A DNA stretch of 49,952 nt from Sphingopyxis sp. (lineage in GTDB: Bacteria > Pseudomonadota > Alphaproteobacteria > Sphingomonadales > Sphingomonadaceae). This document shows, piece by piece, positions 8,292 through 16,956 of the stretch. Both the position numbers and the translations under genes were made by a program. Positions within the stretch are counted from its first letter, which is position 1. The number at the start of each line of letters is the position of its first letter. Below the pieces are notes generated by a model. The model made no database searches. It was not told the origin of the DNA and saw only the letters and a program-made list of their open reading frames with translations. The DNA is taken from NCBI GenBank assembly GCA_002733865.1, contig NVXM01000010.1, forward strand, positions 1-49,952. Reading direction: 5' to 3'.

Positions 8292-8654
8292 ATGACCCCC
8301 CACAATATAATCCGCTTCATTTTCTGGATATTGCTCGCGATTATCCTTGTTATCTCGCTAATGCCGGCAGGCGAAGCGCCGACGATTTTTGCGGACGACA
8401 AGCTCAATCATATGCTGGCGTTTTTTACGCTGTCCTTGATGGCCCGCGTGATCTGGCCCCGCGCGCAGGCGCAAACGCTCTTCATTATGTTGATGGCGTT
8501 CGGCGGCGGTATAGAACTTTTGCAGCTATCGCTGGGTTTCGGCCGTGTTGCAGACTGGATAGACTTTGGGGCGGATATTCTGGCGACCGGGCTGGGTATT
8601 GCGGCAGGAGCGGTGTTCAACAGCATCTTCCGCAAGCGATCCGTTGCCGAATAA
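8292..8654 (+). CDS. VanZ family membrane protein
   Basis: Small inner-membrane protein of 120 aa with about four transmembrane helices. It shows the VanZ features DKLNHMLAFFTL after the first helix and the GRVADWIDFGADILATGLG stretch before the last helix. The family includes the teicoplanin-resistance protein VanZ, but in proteobacteria its role is unknown. A weak GAGCGG stands before the ATG. It ends five bases before the stop of the convergent copB, so the two genes lie tail to tail. Confidence 0.85.
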   Translation: MTPHNIIRFIFWILLAIILVISLMPAGEAPTIFADDKLNHMLAFFTLSLMARVIWPRAQAQTLFIMLMAFGGGIELLQLSLGFGRVADWIDFGADILATGLGIAAGAVFNSIFRKRSVAE

Positions 8655-8659
8655 AAGCC

Positions 8660-9565
8660 TCAAAACCACAAACGCACTCCGACGACATAATTGGTAACGC
8701 TGGGGTCTTCTCCCTCAAGCCGGGCATAATCCCGACTGCCGCCCAGGCTCCATTCTTGTTCAATGCCGATATAGGGCGCAAATTCGCGCACGATTTCGTA
8801 ACGCAAGCGCAGACCTAGCTCGACATTGTCGATGCCTGATCCAATCCCCAATTCCGGTATGTCCTGCGCCGAAAGATTGACTTCCGCGCGCGGCTGCAGG
8901 ACCAGCTTCTGGGTGATCCTCTGGTCATATTCTGCCTCGATCCGCGCTGTCAGATCGCCTTTGTTGGACAGGAAAGCGGCGGCATCAAGCTCGAACATAT
9001 AGGGCATCAGACCCTGTACACCGATCACGGCATGGGTCCGGTCCGGCCCGGTCAGGTCTTGCCGGACGCCAAGTTGCAGATCGAAAAACGGGCCAATCGC
9101 CCGGCTGTAAAGAGCCTGTATTTCTGCTTGCTCTATCGGCTCCCCGAAACTGCCTTCGCCTTCGCTCTTGAACCAGAATTTGTTCAGATCGTCGCCATAA
9201 TAGCCCTGCAGATCCCAGAGATAGCCGTCGCTCCCGTCCCGTGCGCGATATTCCAGGCGGTCGCCCTGCAACCAGAATATCTGCATATCGCCATGCTCGC
9301 GATAAACGGCGTCCCGCGATTCGCGCATGGCTTCGGCACCCCAGATTCGGTCCGCTGCATTTGGCGGGCCGGTGGGGTTTTGTTCCGAAATGGCCTGCGG
9401 GGCGGCGGATGGACCATGGCCCATAGCATCATGGTCCATTTCGGGCTTGGCTTCCCCTGCCGTCGGCATCCGGTGCGCGCTGTGATCCATCTGGCTGTGA
9501 TCCTGCGCCATCAGCGGCGCGGCAGTTGAGGCCGCGATGAGCATTGCCCATATCCGGACCATCAT
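8660..9565 (-). CDS. copB: Copper resistance protein B, outer-membrane protein
   Basis: Exported protein of 301 aa. It has an N-terminal signal peptide (cleavage after about A20, APLMA-QD), then a Met/His-rich stretch (residues about 21-52, repeated MDH and HxxM) suited to binding copper, then a beta-strand-rich domain ending in aromatic WF as outer-membrane proteins do. CopB/PcoB proteins work with CopA to sequester or detoxify copper in the periplasm and outer membrane. Its ATG overlaps the copA stop (ATGA), so the two are translationally coupled and should be under the same CsoR-type operator. Confidence 0.93.
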   Translation of the reverse strand: MMVRIWAMLIAASTAAPLMAQDHSQMDHSAHRMPTAGEAKPEMDHDAMGHGPSAAPQAISEQNPTGPPNAADRIWGAEAMRESRDAVYREHGDMQIFWLQGDRLEYRARDGSDGYLWDLQGYYGDDLNKFWFKSEGEGSFGEPIEQAEIQALYSRAIGPFFDLQLGVRQDLTGPDRTHAVIGVQGLMPYMFELDAAAFLSNKGDLTARIEAEYDQRITQKLVLQPRAEVNLSAQDIPELGIGSGIDNVELGLRLRYEIVREFAPYIGIEQEWSLGGSRDYARLEGEDPSVTNYVVGVRLWF

Positions 9566-11382
9566 GCGTCTCCCGGAAAGGCGACACTGACCGTCTGCAT
9601 CATCCCGGCGTGCATATGGTAGAGCAGATGGCAGTGAAAGGCCCAGTCGCCCGGCTCATCGGTGGTCACCTCAAAGGTCGCGCTGCTGCCCGGCTGGACG
9701 ATCACCGTATGCTTTTTCGGCTGAAAATGGCCCTGGCCGTTGACCAGTTCGAAGAACATGCCGTGCAGATGGATCGGATGCGCCATCATCGTGTCGTTGA
9801 CCAGCTTGACCCGCACACGCTCGTCATGGGCAAAGCGGATTGGATCATCGCCGACAGCGCTGAACTTCCGGCCGTCGAACGACCACATATAGCGTTCCAT
9901 ATTGCCGGTAAGATGAAGCTCCATCTCGCGGTCCGGAGCACGCTTGTGATGGTCCATATTGAGGGACTTCAGCATCCGGTAGTTGAGCACCCGGTGCGGC
10001 ACTTCATCCAGGCCCAGTCCCGGATAGCCGGTCCGGTCCTGCGGGTTCATCGCCACCATGTCAATGCCGGGTCCGACCTTGACACTGGCGGGCAACAGGC
10101 TGGTATCGCGCATATTCATTCCGCCGGCCATATCCATCGCTGCCATATCCGCTTCAGGAGCCGCAGCATCCGGCATCGCGTGGCCCATCGCAGCATGGTC
10201 CATGTCTCCGTGATCCATCGGCGCATCGGCCTGAGCCGCGTGGCCGCCATGATCCATCCCGCCATGGCCCATGTCGACCATCGACAGCAGCGGCGGATCG
10301 CGCAGGGCAGGGAAGGCGGCCTTGCGCCCGGGTTGCGAGGTCAGCGAAGCCTGCGCCATACCGCTGCGATCCATGCTCTCCGCCGCCAGGGCAAAGGCAC
10401 CGTCGTCGGTCGGCGTCACGATCACATCATAGGTCTCGGCCACCCCAATCTGCAGTTCATCGACTGCGACCGGCTGCACATTCTGGCCATCCGCCTGTAC
10501 CACCGTCATCGGCAGGCCGGGCAGGCGTATATTGAAGAATGTCATCGCGCTGCCGTTGATGATCCGCAGCCGGACCCGCTCGCCAGGCACGAACGGCAGT
10601 TCAAGCCCGTCCTCCGGCCCATGGCCATTGACCAGATAGCTATAGGTCGGCGCCGAGACATCGGCGATGTCTGTCGGCATCATCCGCATCCGCCCCCACA
10701 TCAGCCGTTCTTCGGCGCTCAGCGGATAATCGTCCGTGGCGCTGGTCTTCTGCAGGCTGAAATAGCCCTCCGAGACTTTCAGCTTCTTCATGATGGTGTG
10801 CGGGTGGATTGGCGTGAATTCGCTCAGCAATATGATATGTTCGCGGTCATATTCGACCGGATCGGGACCGGCCGGATCGATGATGATCGGGCCATAATGG
10901 CCTATCTGTTCCTGCAGTCCGCTGTGGCTGTGCCACCAGTAAGTCCCCGACTGGCGCGGGGTGAGCGGCACGTCGAAGCGCCCGCCCGGCCTGATGCCCG
11001 GAAAGCTGATGCCGGGCACGCCGTCGAACTGGAACGGCAGCAACAGCCCGTGCCAGTGCACTGAACTGTCGACATCCAGCATATTGTGCACGGAAAGGAT
11101 CGTCTGCTCCCCCTCCTTAAGGCGGATCAACGGGCCCGGCACCGTGCCGTTGACGGCGATCGCATGTCCGGCCCGGCCACCGGTAGCAAACTTGCCGTCA
11201 GCAATATGAAGGTCGATCTTCGCGCCCGAAAGCTCGTCCATCCCCTTGCGCACCAATCCGCTTCTATGGGTGCCCATCCGGCCCATCGCCCAGCCCGGCA
11301 TTGGCAGGGCGGCGGCTCCGCCAAGTGCGGCGAGCGAGCCGATCATCGAGCGGCGGGAATATTCCATCTTGGCGTTTTGCAT
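9562..11382 (-). CDS. copA: Copper resistance multicopper oxidase CopA
   Basis: Periplasmic multicopper oxidase of 606 aa. The N-terminus carries a twin-arginine signal (SRRSMIG followed by a hydrophobic core). Copper-site motifs are SSVHWHG and WWHSHSG in the first cupredoxin domain, and HPIHLHG and HCHLLYHMHAGMM in the last. A Met/His-rich insertion, with many MDH, MGH and MDM units, lies in the middle (coding about 10090-10270), as in PcoA. It oxidises Cu(I) in the periplasm. The frame is open up to 11601, but ATG 11382 is preceded by GAGGAAGG and gives the proper Tat signal. It heads the copA-copB operon. Confidence 0.95.
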   Translation of the reverse strand: MQNAKMEYSRRSMIGSLAALGGAAALPMPGWAMGRMGTHRSGLVRKGMDELSGAKIDLHIADGKFATGGRAGHAIAVNGTVPGPLIRLKEGEQTILSVHNMLDVDSSVHWHGLLLPFQFDGVPGISFPGIRPGGRFDVPLTPRQSGTYWWHSHSGLQEQIGHYGPIIIDPAGPDPVEYDREHIILLSEFTPIHPHTIMKKLKVSEGYFSLQKTSATDDYPLSAEERLMWGRMRMMPTDIADVSAPTYSYLVNGHGPEDGLELPFVPGERVRLRIINGSAMTFFNIRLPGLPMTVVQADGQNVQPVAVDELQIGVAETYDVIVTPTDDGAFALAAESMDRSGMAQASLTSQPGRKAAFPALRDPPLLSMVDMGHGGMDHGGHAAQADAPMDHGDMDHAAMGHAMPDAAAPEADMAAMDMAGGMNMRDTSLLPASVKVGPGIDMVAMNPQDRTGYPGLGLDEVPHRVLNYRMLKSLNMDHHKRAPDREMELHLTGNMERYMWSFDGRKFSAVGDDPIRFAHDERVRVKLVNDTMMAHPIHLHGMFFELVNGQGHFQPKKHTVIVQPGSSATFEVTTDEPGDWAFHCHLLYHMHAGMMQTVSVAFPGDA

Positions 11383-11392
11383 GCCTTCCTCT

Positions 11393-11409
11393 ATACCCCC
11401 ATAGGGTAT
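11393..11409. promoter_or_regulatory. CsoR-type operator
   Basis: ATACCC-N5-GGGTAT, a perfect inverted repeat of the kind bound by copper-sensing CsoR repressors (G/C-rich core, TAT ends). It is the main feature of the 45 bp between the divergent start codons of copA (11382) and csoR (11428). It sits directly against the copA ribosome site and just upstream of a possible csoR -10 (TATCTT). One site could thus silence both transcription units when copper is low. Confidence 0.85.
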
Positions 11410-11427
11410 CTTAACAAGCGAGAAAAT

Positions 11428-11703
11428 ATGACCAAAGGTGCAGCAGATCAGAAAATCAACCGGCTCCGCCGGATCGAGGGCCAGGTACGCGGCATCGCCC
11501 AGATGATCGCCGACGACCGCTACTGCATAGATATATTGCACCAGGTCCAGGCGGTGAAATCGGCACTCGCCAAGGTCGAGAGCCAGGTCCTGAAGGACCA
11601 TGCGGCCTGCTGCGTCAGTGAGGCGATCGCGACCGGCAGTCAGGCAGAGCAGAAGGAAAAATTCGACGAACTGATCGATCTGATTGAAAAGGTGAAACGG
11701 TAA
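11428..11703 (+). CDS. csoR: Copper-sensing CsoR/RcnR-family repressor
   Basis: All-helical metal-sensing repressor of 91 aa. The CsoR Cu(I) ligand set C-H-C is visible: Cys in DRYCIDIL on helix 2, then His and Cys in KDHAACC on the following helix. The Tyr before the first Cys is also kept. Copper binding releases CsoR from its operator, and such an operator lies just upstream. The start is ATG 11428; the frame is open far upstream, but that part overlaps copA. The stop TAA overlaps the ATG of the glutaredoxin-MauE gene by one base, so the two are one operon. A nickel or formaldehyde sensor is less likely given the copper genes. Confidence 0.92.
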   Translation: MTKGAADQKINRLRRIEGQVRGIAQMIADDRYCIDILHQVQAVKSALAKVESQVLKDHAACCVSEAIATGSQAEQKEKFDELIDLIEKVKR

Positions 11704-12455
11704 TGGCCCAGCAGAAAACTGCCAAATTATACCGCATGGTGATGGAACAACATATCTGTCCCTATGGTCTCAAATCCAAGTTCCTGCTCGAGCGCGAGGG
11801 CTTTACGGTCGAGGACCATCATCTGACTACGCGCGAGGAGACCGATGCGTTCAAGGACAAGCATGATGTCAAAACCACGCCGCAGACCTTTATCGATGGG
11901 GAGCGGATCGGGGGCTATGACGCGCTGCGCGTCTGGTTCGGCAAGGACAAGCCGGAGGAGGAACGCAGCGATACCAGCTATCAGCCGGTCATCGCCCTGT
12001 TCGCCATGACCTTCCTGATGGCGCTGGGTGCCGCCTTCGTCGCTAGCGGTGCCTGGTTCTCGGTCAAAACCGTGGAATGGTTTGTTGCCTTCTCGATGTG
12101 CGGTCTCGCCTATCTGAAGCTGCGCGATATCGAGAGTTTCTCGACCATGTTTCTCAACTATGACCTGCTCGCCCGGCGCTGGGTGCGCTACGGCTATCTC
12201 TACCCGTTCGGGGAGGCTCTGGCCGGTGTGCTGATGATCGCCGGTGTTGGCCTGTGGCTGGCGATCCCGGTCGCGCTGTTCATCGGGACGGTCGGTGCGG
12301 TCTCCGTCTTCTACGCCGTCTATATCCAGAAACGCGAACTCAAATGCGCTTGCGTCGGCGGCGACAGCAATGTTCCGCTCGGCTTTGTCTCGCTGACCGA
12401 AAATCTGTTCATGATCGGGATGGGACTGTGGATGCTTGTGAAACTGGTGGGTTAG
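11703..12455 (+). CDS. Glutaredoxin-MauE/DoxX-like fusion membrane protein
   Basis: 250 aa in two parts. Residues about 8-80 form a glutaredoxin-like thioredoxin fold with the active site CPYG (only one Cys, where classical glutaredoxins have CPYC) and the cis-Pro region TTPQTFIDGERIGGYD. Residues about 95-250 hold four or five membrane helices of the MauE/DoxX type, with a CACVGG motif between the last helices. MauE-type proteins pass reducing power across the membrane, so a role in thiol or copper handling is likely. Translation is coupled to csoR (TAATG). Such fusions occur beside copper genes; the exact reaction is unknown. Confidence 0.85.
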   Translation: MAQQKTAKLYRMVMEQHICPYGLKSKFLLEREGFTVEDHHLTTREETDAFKDKHDVKTTPQTFIDGERIGGYDALRVWFGKDKPEEERSDTSYQPVIALFAMTFLMALGAAFVASGAWFSVKTVEWFVAFSMCGLAYLKLRDIESFSTMFLNYDLLARRWVRYGYLYPFGEALAGVLMIAGVGLWLAIPVALFIGTVGAVSVFYAVYIQKRELKCACVGGDSNVPLGFVSLTENLFMIGMGLWMLVKLVG

Positions 12456-12554
12456 CCCCTGGATTATATCCGGCACAGGCGAACTGGTGGAGAGAGGCAG
12501 CAGCGGAGTTGACGGATTTTCCAGATCGTCTTGAACGCCGCTACCCAGCCTGAA

Positions 12555-14399
12555 TCAGCGGCCTGTGGCAACGAGTCTGCTATCTGAAAAGCTGTTCAGA
12601 CCTTTTCTCTGGATTGACGCCCGCTTTTCCGCTTCCAGCTGGATCGCGCTCCGCAGGCCGTCAATGCCGATGGGTTTGCTGACGAGAAACCCCTGCAATG
12701 CATCAAATCCGAGGGCCTGCGCGATCACTTTTTCCTCTTCGGTTTCGATCCCTTCGCATACCGTGCTGGCACCCAGAGCCTGGGCCATATGGAGGATGGA
12801 AACGAGGAAATCGATCAGGTGCGGCTTATCGTTGATCGTGTTGATCAAGGAGCGATCGACTTTCAGGATATTCACTGGAAGGTCCAGCAGCGTCCTGTAG
12901 TTGGCATAACCACTGCCAAAGTCGTCGAGGGCAATTTTTATGCCTGCAGCGCTCAATTGTGCCAGATTGTCGCGCGCCGTGTGCGACTTTTCCATCACCG
13001 CGGTCTCAATGATCTCAATCACGACCGAAGTGGGGGACATGTTGAAATCCCTGAGCGTATCCAGAAAATTTGTCGCATATCCCAGCGAAGCGACATCGCT
13101 GGGGCTCGCATTGACAGAGAAATATTCGATGGCACCGCTATCGATGAACTCTGCCAGTTCGTTACAGGCACGCCGGAGCACGATCTGGTCCAGTTGCAGC
13201 AGCAAGCCCAATCGCCGCGCGATAAAAATAAACTCGTCGGGCGCAATAGAGCCAAGCTCCGGATGCGTCCAGCGAGCCAACACTTCTACACCCTTAACCC
13301 GTTCGTCATTTGCCTCAAAAATCGGCTGGTATACAGCCGAGATATCGTGCTTCTTTATTGCCCCTGCCAGGCCCACTTCCAGCTTTCGCAATCGCAAGTC
13401 TGCCGAATGATCCGAAGTCTCAAACTCACGCACCCGGCCTTTGCCGGCCTTTTTGGCCTTCATGAGGGCAAGATCAGCGAAATGTTTCAGCTCGCTGAGA
13501 TTCTTTGTGTCGAACGGATATCGTGTAAAGCCTAGCGAGCCCGACGTTTTGACTTCTCGCTTGAACTCGGTAACGGGTTGAAAAACAAAATCGACCATGC
13601 TCTGAAGTTGTTCCTCAACATGCTGCGTCGACCGGTCAGTGCATTCCAGCAGCACGGCAAACTCATCACCACCAAGTCGGGATACGGAGACAATCCTGTC
13701 AATTGACTTCAGCCTCTTGGCCACCTGACAAAGCAGACGGTCGCCCATTCGGTGTCCGAACGTATCGTTTATATGCTTGAAATTATCGAGATCGATATAG
13801 GCCAGCGTGAATGAGCAGGATTCGGCGTCACACCGCTTGGAAAGCGACTGGAGGTCAGCTTGGAAGCCGAGCCGATTCCCCACTTGTGTCAGCGGATCGG
13901 TCTGGGCCAGACTTTGAGCGGTTTCACGCTGACGCTCAAGATCTTGCAGACGTTTTTCGTAATGCTTGGCGTGGCCATCTGCCTCGCTCTGCAATTGCGC
14001 TATCAGCAGATTGTTCTTTTCCTGGGCGTTTTTAAATTCTGAACGGGTTTTCTTGAGGTCTTCCGGGCTTACTACGGCTTCAATGATCAATCCGATAAGG
14101 CCTTGCTTTCCATTGCCCAAGGTTACGGGAAATTTTCGGGTGAGCGCGAATGTGCCTTCGCCGATCTCTTCGAAGTTCGTACTGGTCTGACCGCTGAATA
14201 CCAGGCTGTCCTCTCTCCAGAATATATCGACCTGTTCTTCGTCAAAAAGGCTCGTGTCGTCCCGACCGATCAAGTCGTCCAGACCGATTAGATCGCAGAA
14301 AGCCCGATTGCCGTAAATCCAGCAATGATTGGCATCCTTGACAAAGACAGGCAGCGGAAGTGCGTCCAGCATTTGTCTGAGTTCATCCGAGGTCAACAT
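12555..14399 (-). CDS. PAS-GGDEF-EAL cyclic-di-GMP signalling protein
   Basis: Cytoplasmic protein of 614 aa. A PAS sensor domain occupies about residues 5-110, a coiled coil about 112-163, a diguanylate cyclase domain about 165-325 with intact GGDEF (243-247), and a phosphodiesterase domain about 340-600. The EAL signature reads EVL (372-374), a common variant that keeps the metal-binding Glu. Other catalytic stretches, SVNAS, EIIETA, LDDFGSGYA, LKVDRSLI, CEGIETEE and ALQGFLVSKP, are present, so both activities look possible. No transmembrane segment is seen. It is a single-gene unit, convergent with the glutaredoxin-MauE gene. Confidence 0.93.
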   Translation of the reverse strand: MLTSDELRQMLDALPLPVFVKDANHCWIYGNRAFCDLIGLDDLIGRDDTSLFDEEQVDIFWREDSLVFSGQTSTNFEEIGEGTFALTRKFPVTLGNGKQGLIGLIIEAVVSPEDLKKTRSEFKNAQEKNNLLIAQLQSEADGHAKHYEKRLQDLERQRETAQSLAQTDPLTQVGNRLGFQADLQSLSKRCDAESCSFTLAYIDLDNFKHINDTFGHRMGDRLLCQVAKRLKSIDRIVSVSRLGGDEFAVLLECTDRSTQHVEEQLQSMVDFVFQPVTEFKREVKTSGSLGFTRYPFDTKNLSELKHFADLALMKAKKAGKGRVREFETSDHSADLRLRKLEVGLAGAIKKHDISAVYQPIFEANDERVKGVEVLARWTHPELGSIAPDEFIFIARRLGLLLQLDQIVLRRACNELAEFIDSGAIEYFSVNASPSDVASLGYATNFLDTLRDFNMSPTSVVIEIIETAVMEKSHTARDNLAQLSAAGIKIALDDFGSGYANYRTLLDLPVNILKVDRSLINTINDKPHLIDFLVSILHMAQALGASTVCEGIETEEEKVIAQALGFDALQGFLVSKPIGIDGLRSAIQLEAEKRASIQRKGLNSFSDSRLVATGR

Positions 14400-14851
14400 C
14401 CGTTATCTGGCCTCAATCAAGGCCGTGACGCGGCTGGCGAAGACATGGGCGACCCTCCCATATTCATTGATCAACCCTCGGTAATTTCCGACCGAGCGAA
14501 GAGCGCCGGTAGCGTAGTACCGGCGTTTCCTGATTTGCTTGCTAGGAAGTTTGCCAATCGATCCTGTCGGCAGACGTGATTTCCATTCGCGCTTTTTGGC
14601 TGCCTCGACCAATATCGACCTTACTCCGCTTTCCCTGATTGGAAATAACGTCGTAAACTTTTCGGGTTAAACCTAGGTAAATAGAGCGATTTTTACGAAA
14701 TACCGGCTTGTCACCCTCGTAACTCGTACTTGCCGTACCGAAAACCACCGCCCCTTAAACAGCACGTCGTTGTTCGCGACCTCCTACGATGCCACTTCCT
14801 GCTCAACCGTCGGCGGCGATTGAACAGGAAAATGGCTGCAGGCTGCCGATA
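14400..14851. other. Intergenic region upstream of the GGDEF/EAL gene
   Basis: 452 bases. A 69-codon frame on the minus strand (14403-14612) ends three bases before the GGDEF gene start, but it begins with TTG, has no ribosome site and matches no family I know, so I do not call it. The stretch 14640-14760 is less GC-rich than its surroundings and probably contains the promoter of the GGDEF/EAL gene. The hairpin at 14796-14830 is listed separately. Confidence 0.5.
14796..14830 (-). terminator. Hairpin downstream of the autotransporter operon
   Basis: TTCCTGCTCAA pairs with TTGAACAGGAA (11 bp with one mismatch) around a 13-base loop. It begins about 20 nt beyond the stop of the gene at 14852-15391. 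No T-run follows on the minus strand, so it is either a weak terminator or a 3'-end stabilising structure. Confidence 0.4.
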
Positions 14852-15391
14852 TTACCGTTTCGGGGCGGTTTCCGGCTGGATGTTCGCAATGCTCTCCTGG
14901 CCGATGGAGACGCCGTAAAGCCGCCACTTCCCCTGAACCCACTGGTAATAGAGATCAAAGGAGATCGCCGTCGGACGCAGGCCAAAGGCCCCGCGAACCC
15001 GGATCACGTCTTTTTCCACGACCGCAGGTGGTGCGGAATAGGTGGGCGCCAGCAACAAGGTATTGGACAGGTCGATCCGGCTGGCACGCAGGCCGGCAAA
15101 AATCTCGGAGAGCCGCGCCGGATTGTTGATAATCTGGAAGCCCGGCGCCGCATTGTCGCGCAGCACCGAATAATTGCCGGATTGGTTGGCATGATCGACC
15201 GCTGCCATCGTGCTCCAGATCAACTTGGAAAGTTCAAGCCCGTTTGGCACCGGCTGGCTGGAGACCGGCGGCTCGGCGGCTTGTGCATAGACTGGCTGGA
15301 TCGAACTCAGCCACATTGCCAAAACCAGCAAAACTACTGGAGCGAATTGCCCCAGTAGTTTTGCTGCAATCGATCTGGTCTTGCTTACCAT
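14852..15391 (-). CDS. Exported protein of unknown function, coupled to the autotransporter
   Basis: 179 aa with a clear N-terminal signal peptide: charged start, hydrophobic core at about residues 15-30, cleavage after about A36 (VYAQA). The mature part looks like a small alpha/beta domain, with FDLYYQWVQGKWRLYGVSI near the end reminiscent of NTF2-like folds, but I do not recognise the family. Its ATG lies inside the last codons of the upstream autotransporter gene (7-base overlap), so the two proteins are made together. A role in the periplasm in folding, secretion or anchoring of the autotransporter is plausible and unproven. Confidence 0.75.
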   Translation of the reverse strand: MVSKTRSIAAKLLGQFAPVVLLVLAMWLSSIQPVYAQAAEPPVSSQPVPNGLELSKLIWSTMAAVDHANQSGNYSVLRDNAAPGFQIINNPARLSEIFAGLRASRIDLSNTLLLAPTYSAPPAVVEKDVIRVRGAFGLRPTAISFDLYYQWVQGKWRLYGVSIGQESIANIQPETAPKR

Positions 15392-16956
15392 GCGAACTGG
15401 AACCCGGCACGGGCACCAACTTCGCCGCTGTCGAAGCCGATGCCAAGGCCCCCGGTAAAGGCCGCATTGTCACCGATCCGCGCCGCGAAGGACGCAGAGC
15501 CGCCAACCCGTTCCTCGAAGTAGCCGAAGCCGCCTGCAACTCCGAACGTATTGCCCGGAAGCAACACAGGCGATTCCATCGCCAGCGCGATAGCCACGCC
15601 TTCATTGGCCTTGCGGATATTAACCCGGTTCACCTCGGACAGGTCAAACAACGCCGCGGTTTGTCCCTGAAGTGCAGTGATTGCGCCGGTATTTGCATTG
15701 ATCAAACCGCGATTGGCCGCCACCTGCGCAGAATTCGCCGCGACGACGGCGCTGCTGGCAAAGCCGGTGCTGGTTCCAAGCACACCATTGCCGTCAGCGG
15801 TAACGACGGACAATTGGCCCGTTTGCTGAGCGTTGCCGCTGCTTATACCTGCCAAGCGTACGGTCGAATCGGCAGAACCGATGGCGACCTGATTATCCGC
15901 GGTTGCAGTCGCGCCGTTGCCGATCGCGATCGAGTTGACGCCCGATGCCACCGACTGGTTGCCAAGTGCAATCGCACCCGCCGCCGATGCATTGGCCGCT
16001 TCACCTATAGCAACTGAGCGGACGCCGCTGGCGACTGCCAGATGCCCCAATGCGGTGGCCCGCTCTGCCGAAGCCGCGGACCTCCAGCCAAAGGCTGATG
16101 CACCTGGTCCCTGAGCCAGAGATTCACCGCCAACAGCGGTCGTCGAATTACCATTGGCAACGGTCTGGTCACCGATTGCGATCGCGTCGCTGCCGGTTGC
16201 CGAAGCCAGATTGCCTTGCGCTATCGATGTTTCCCCATTGGCCACCGCGCCTTCGCCTTCGCCTACTGCCACGGAGCGCAAACCATTGGCTTGAGCCAGA
16301 TGACCGAGGGCTGTCGCCCGTTCGGCATTCGCCATCGCGCGCCAGCCGAAAGCGGTCGCGCCCGGTCCGGTTGCGATTGATTCACCGCCCACCGCCGTGG
16401 TGCTGTTGCCGTTCGCCTGTGACTGGGTTCCGATCGCAACGGCATCTACACCGTTTGCTACGGACTGATTGCCAAGCGCGACGGATTCAACGCCCGTCGC
16501 CATCGCGGCTTCGCCGACTGCAGTGGCGCGCAGGGCAGTCGCCTGTGCGAGATGGCCGAGGGCTGTCGCGCGTTCCGCATTGGCTACCGAGCGCCAGCCC
16601 AAAGCCGTGGCACCGGGGCCCATGGCAAGCGCCTCGCCGCCGATGGCGGTGGTCGAGTTGCCAATCGCGCGCGCGGGAGCCGCGCCCGCATTGTCGCTGC
16701 CGAGAGCCACTGCGTCGACGCCATCGGCGACTGCGCCGCCGCCAACTGCGACCGAGCCATCGCCACTGCCATTTGCGCCTATCCCGCATTCCAGCGTATT
16801 GACGGGGTCATCCGCATTGCCAAGGATCCCGTCCGGTCCCGGATTGCTGTTGCATGGTGCAGTGGCGTCGGCCCATGCCGGACTGGCGAGCGCAATGGCA
16901 CCTGTTGCCGCTGACATCATGATGGTCCGGCTTAAAAATCTGCTATGTTTTGACAT
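15385..16956 (-). CDS. YadA-like trimeric autotransporter adhesin
   Basis: Surface adhesin of 523 aa. It has a signal peptide (cleavage after A29, SPAWA-DA), a head of 14-residue Hep_Hag repeats of the form xAxAxGxxSxAxG from about residue 65 to 360, a short stalk about 385-435 with coiled-coil character, and a C-terminal YadA anchor (about 445-523) ending in FAW that would form one third of a 12-strand barrel. The head has a higher-order repeat of 84-86 residues in three copies (listed separately). The chosen ATG 16956 has GAGGGG upstream; the frame is open to 17049 without a better start. It is first in an operon with the small exported protein. Confidence 0.9.
   Translation of the reverse strand: MSKHSRFLSRTIMMSAATGAIALASPAWADATAPCNSNPGPDGILGNADDPVNTLECGIGANGSGDGSVAVGGGAVADGVDAVALGSDNAGAAPARAIGNSTTAIGGEALAMGPGATALGWRSVANAERATALGHLAQATALRATAVGEAAMATGVESVALGNQSVANGVDAVAIGTQSQANGNSTTAVGGESIATGPGATAFGWRAMANAERATALGHLAQANGLRSVAVGEGEGAVANGETSIAQGNLASATGSDAIAIGDQTVANGNSTTAVGGESLAQGPGASAFGWRSAASAERATALGHLAVASGVRSVAIGEAANASAAGAIALGNQSVASGVNSIAIGNGATATADNQVAIGSADSTVRLAGISSGNAQQTGQLSVVTADGNGVLGTSTGFASSAVVAANSAQVAANRGLINANTGAITALQGQTAALFDLSEVNRVNIRKANEGVAIALAMESPVLLPGNTFGVAGGFGYFEERVGGSASFAARIGDNAAFTGGLGIGFDSGEVGARAGFQFAW
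15903..16662 (-). repeat. Three long tandem repeats in the adhesin head
   Basis: Three copies of an 84-86 codon unit begin at GNSTTA in residues 99, 183 and 269 (about 16662, 16410 and 16152 on the minus strand). Each holds six 14-residue head repeats and shares the landmarks GNSTTA(I/V)GGE, GPGA(T/S)A(L/F)GWR, AERATALGHLA and (A)VGE. Units of this sort change copy number by recombination and lengthen or shorten the head. Confidence 0.8.

Noticed and set aside
9544..11064. 506-codon open frame antisense to copA/copB
   Set aside because: Opposite a multicopper oxidase with every copper motif; no ribosome site and low-complexity His/Arg composition caused by the Met/His repeats on the other strand.
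14403..14612. 69-codon frame just upstream of the GGDEF/EAL gene
   Set aside because: TTG start, basic composition and no ribosome site; position next to the gene start is its only support.
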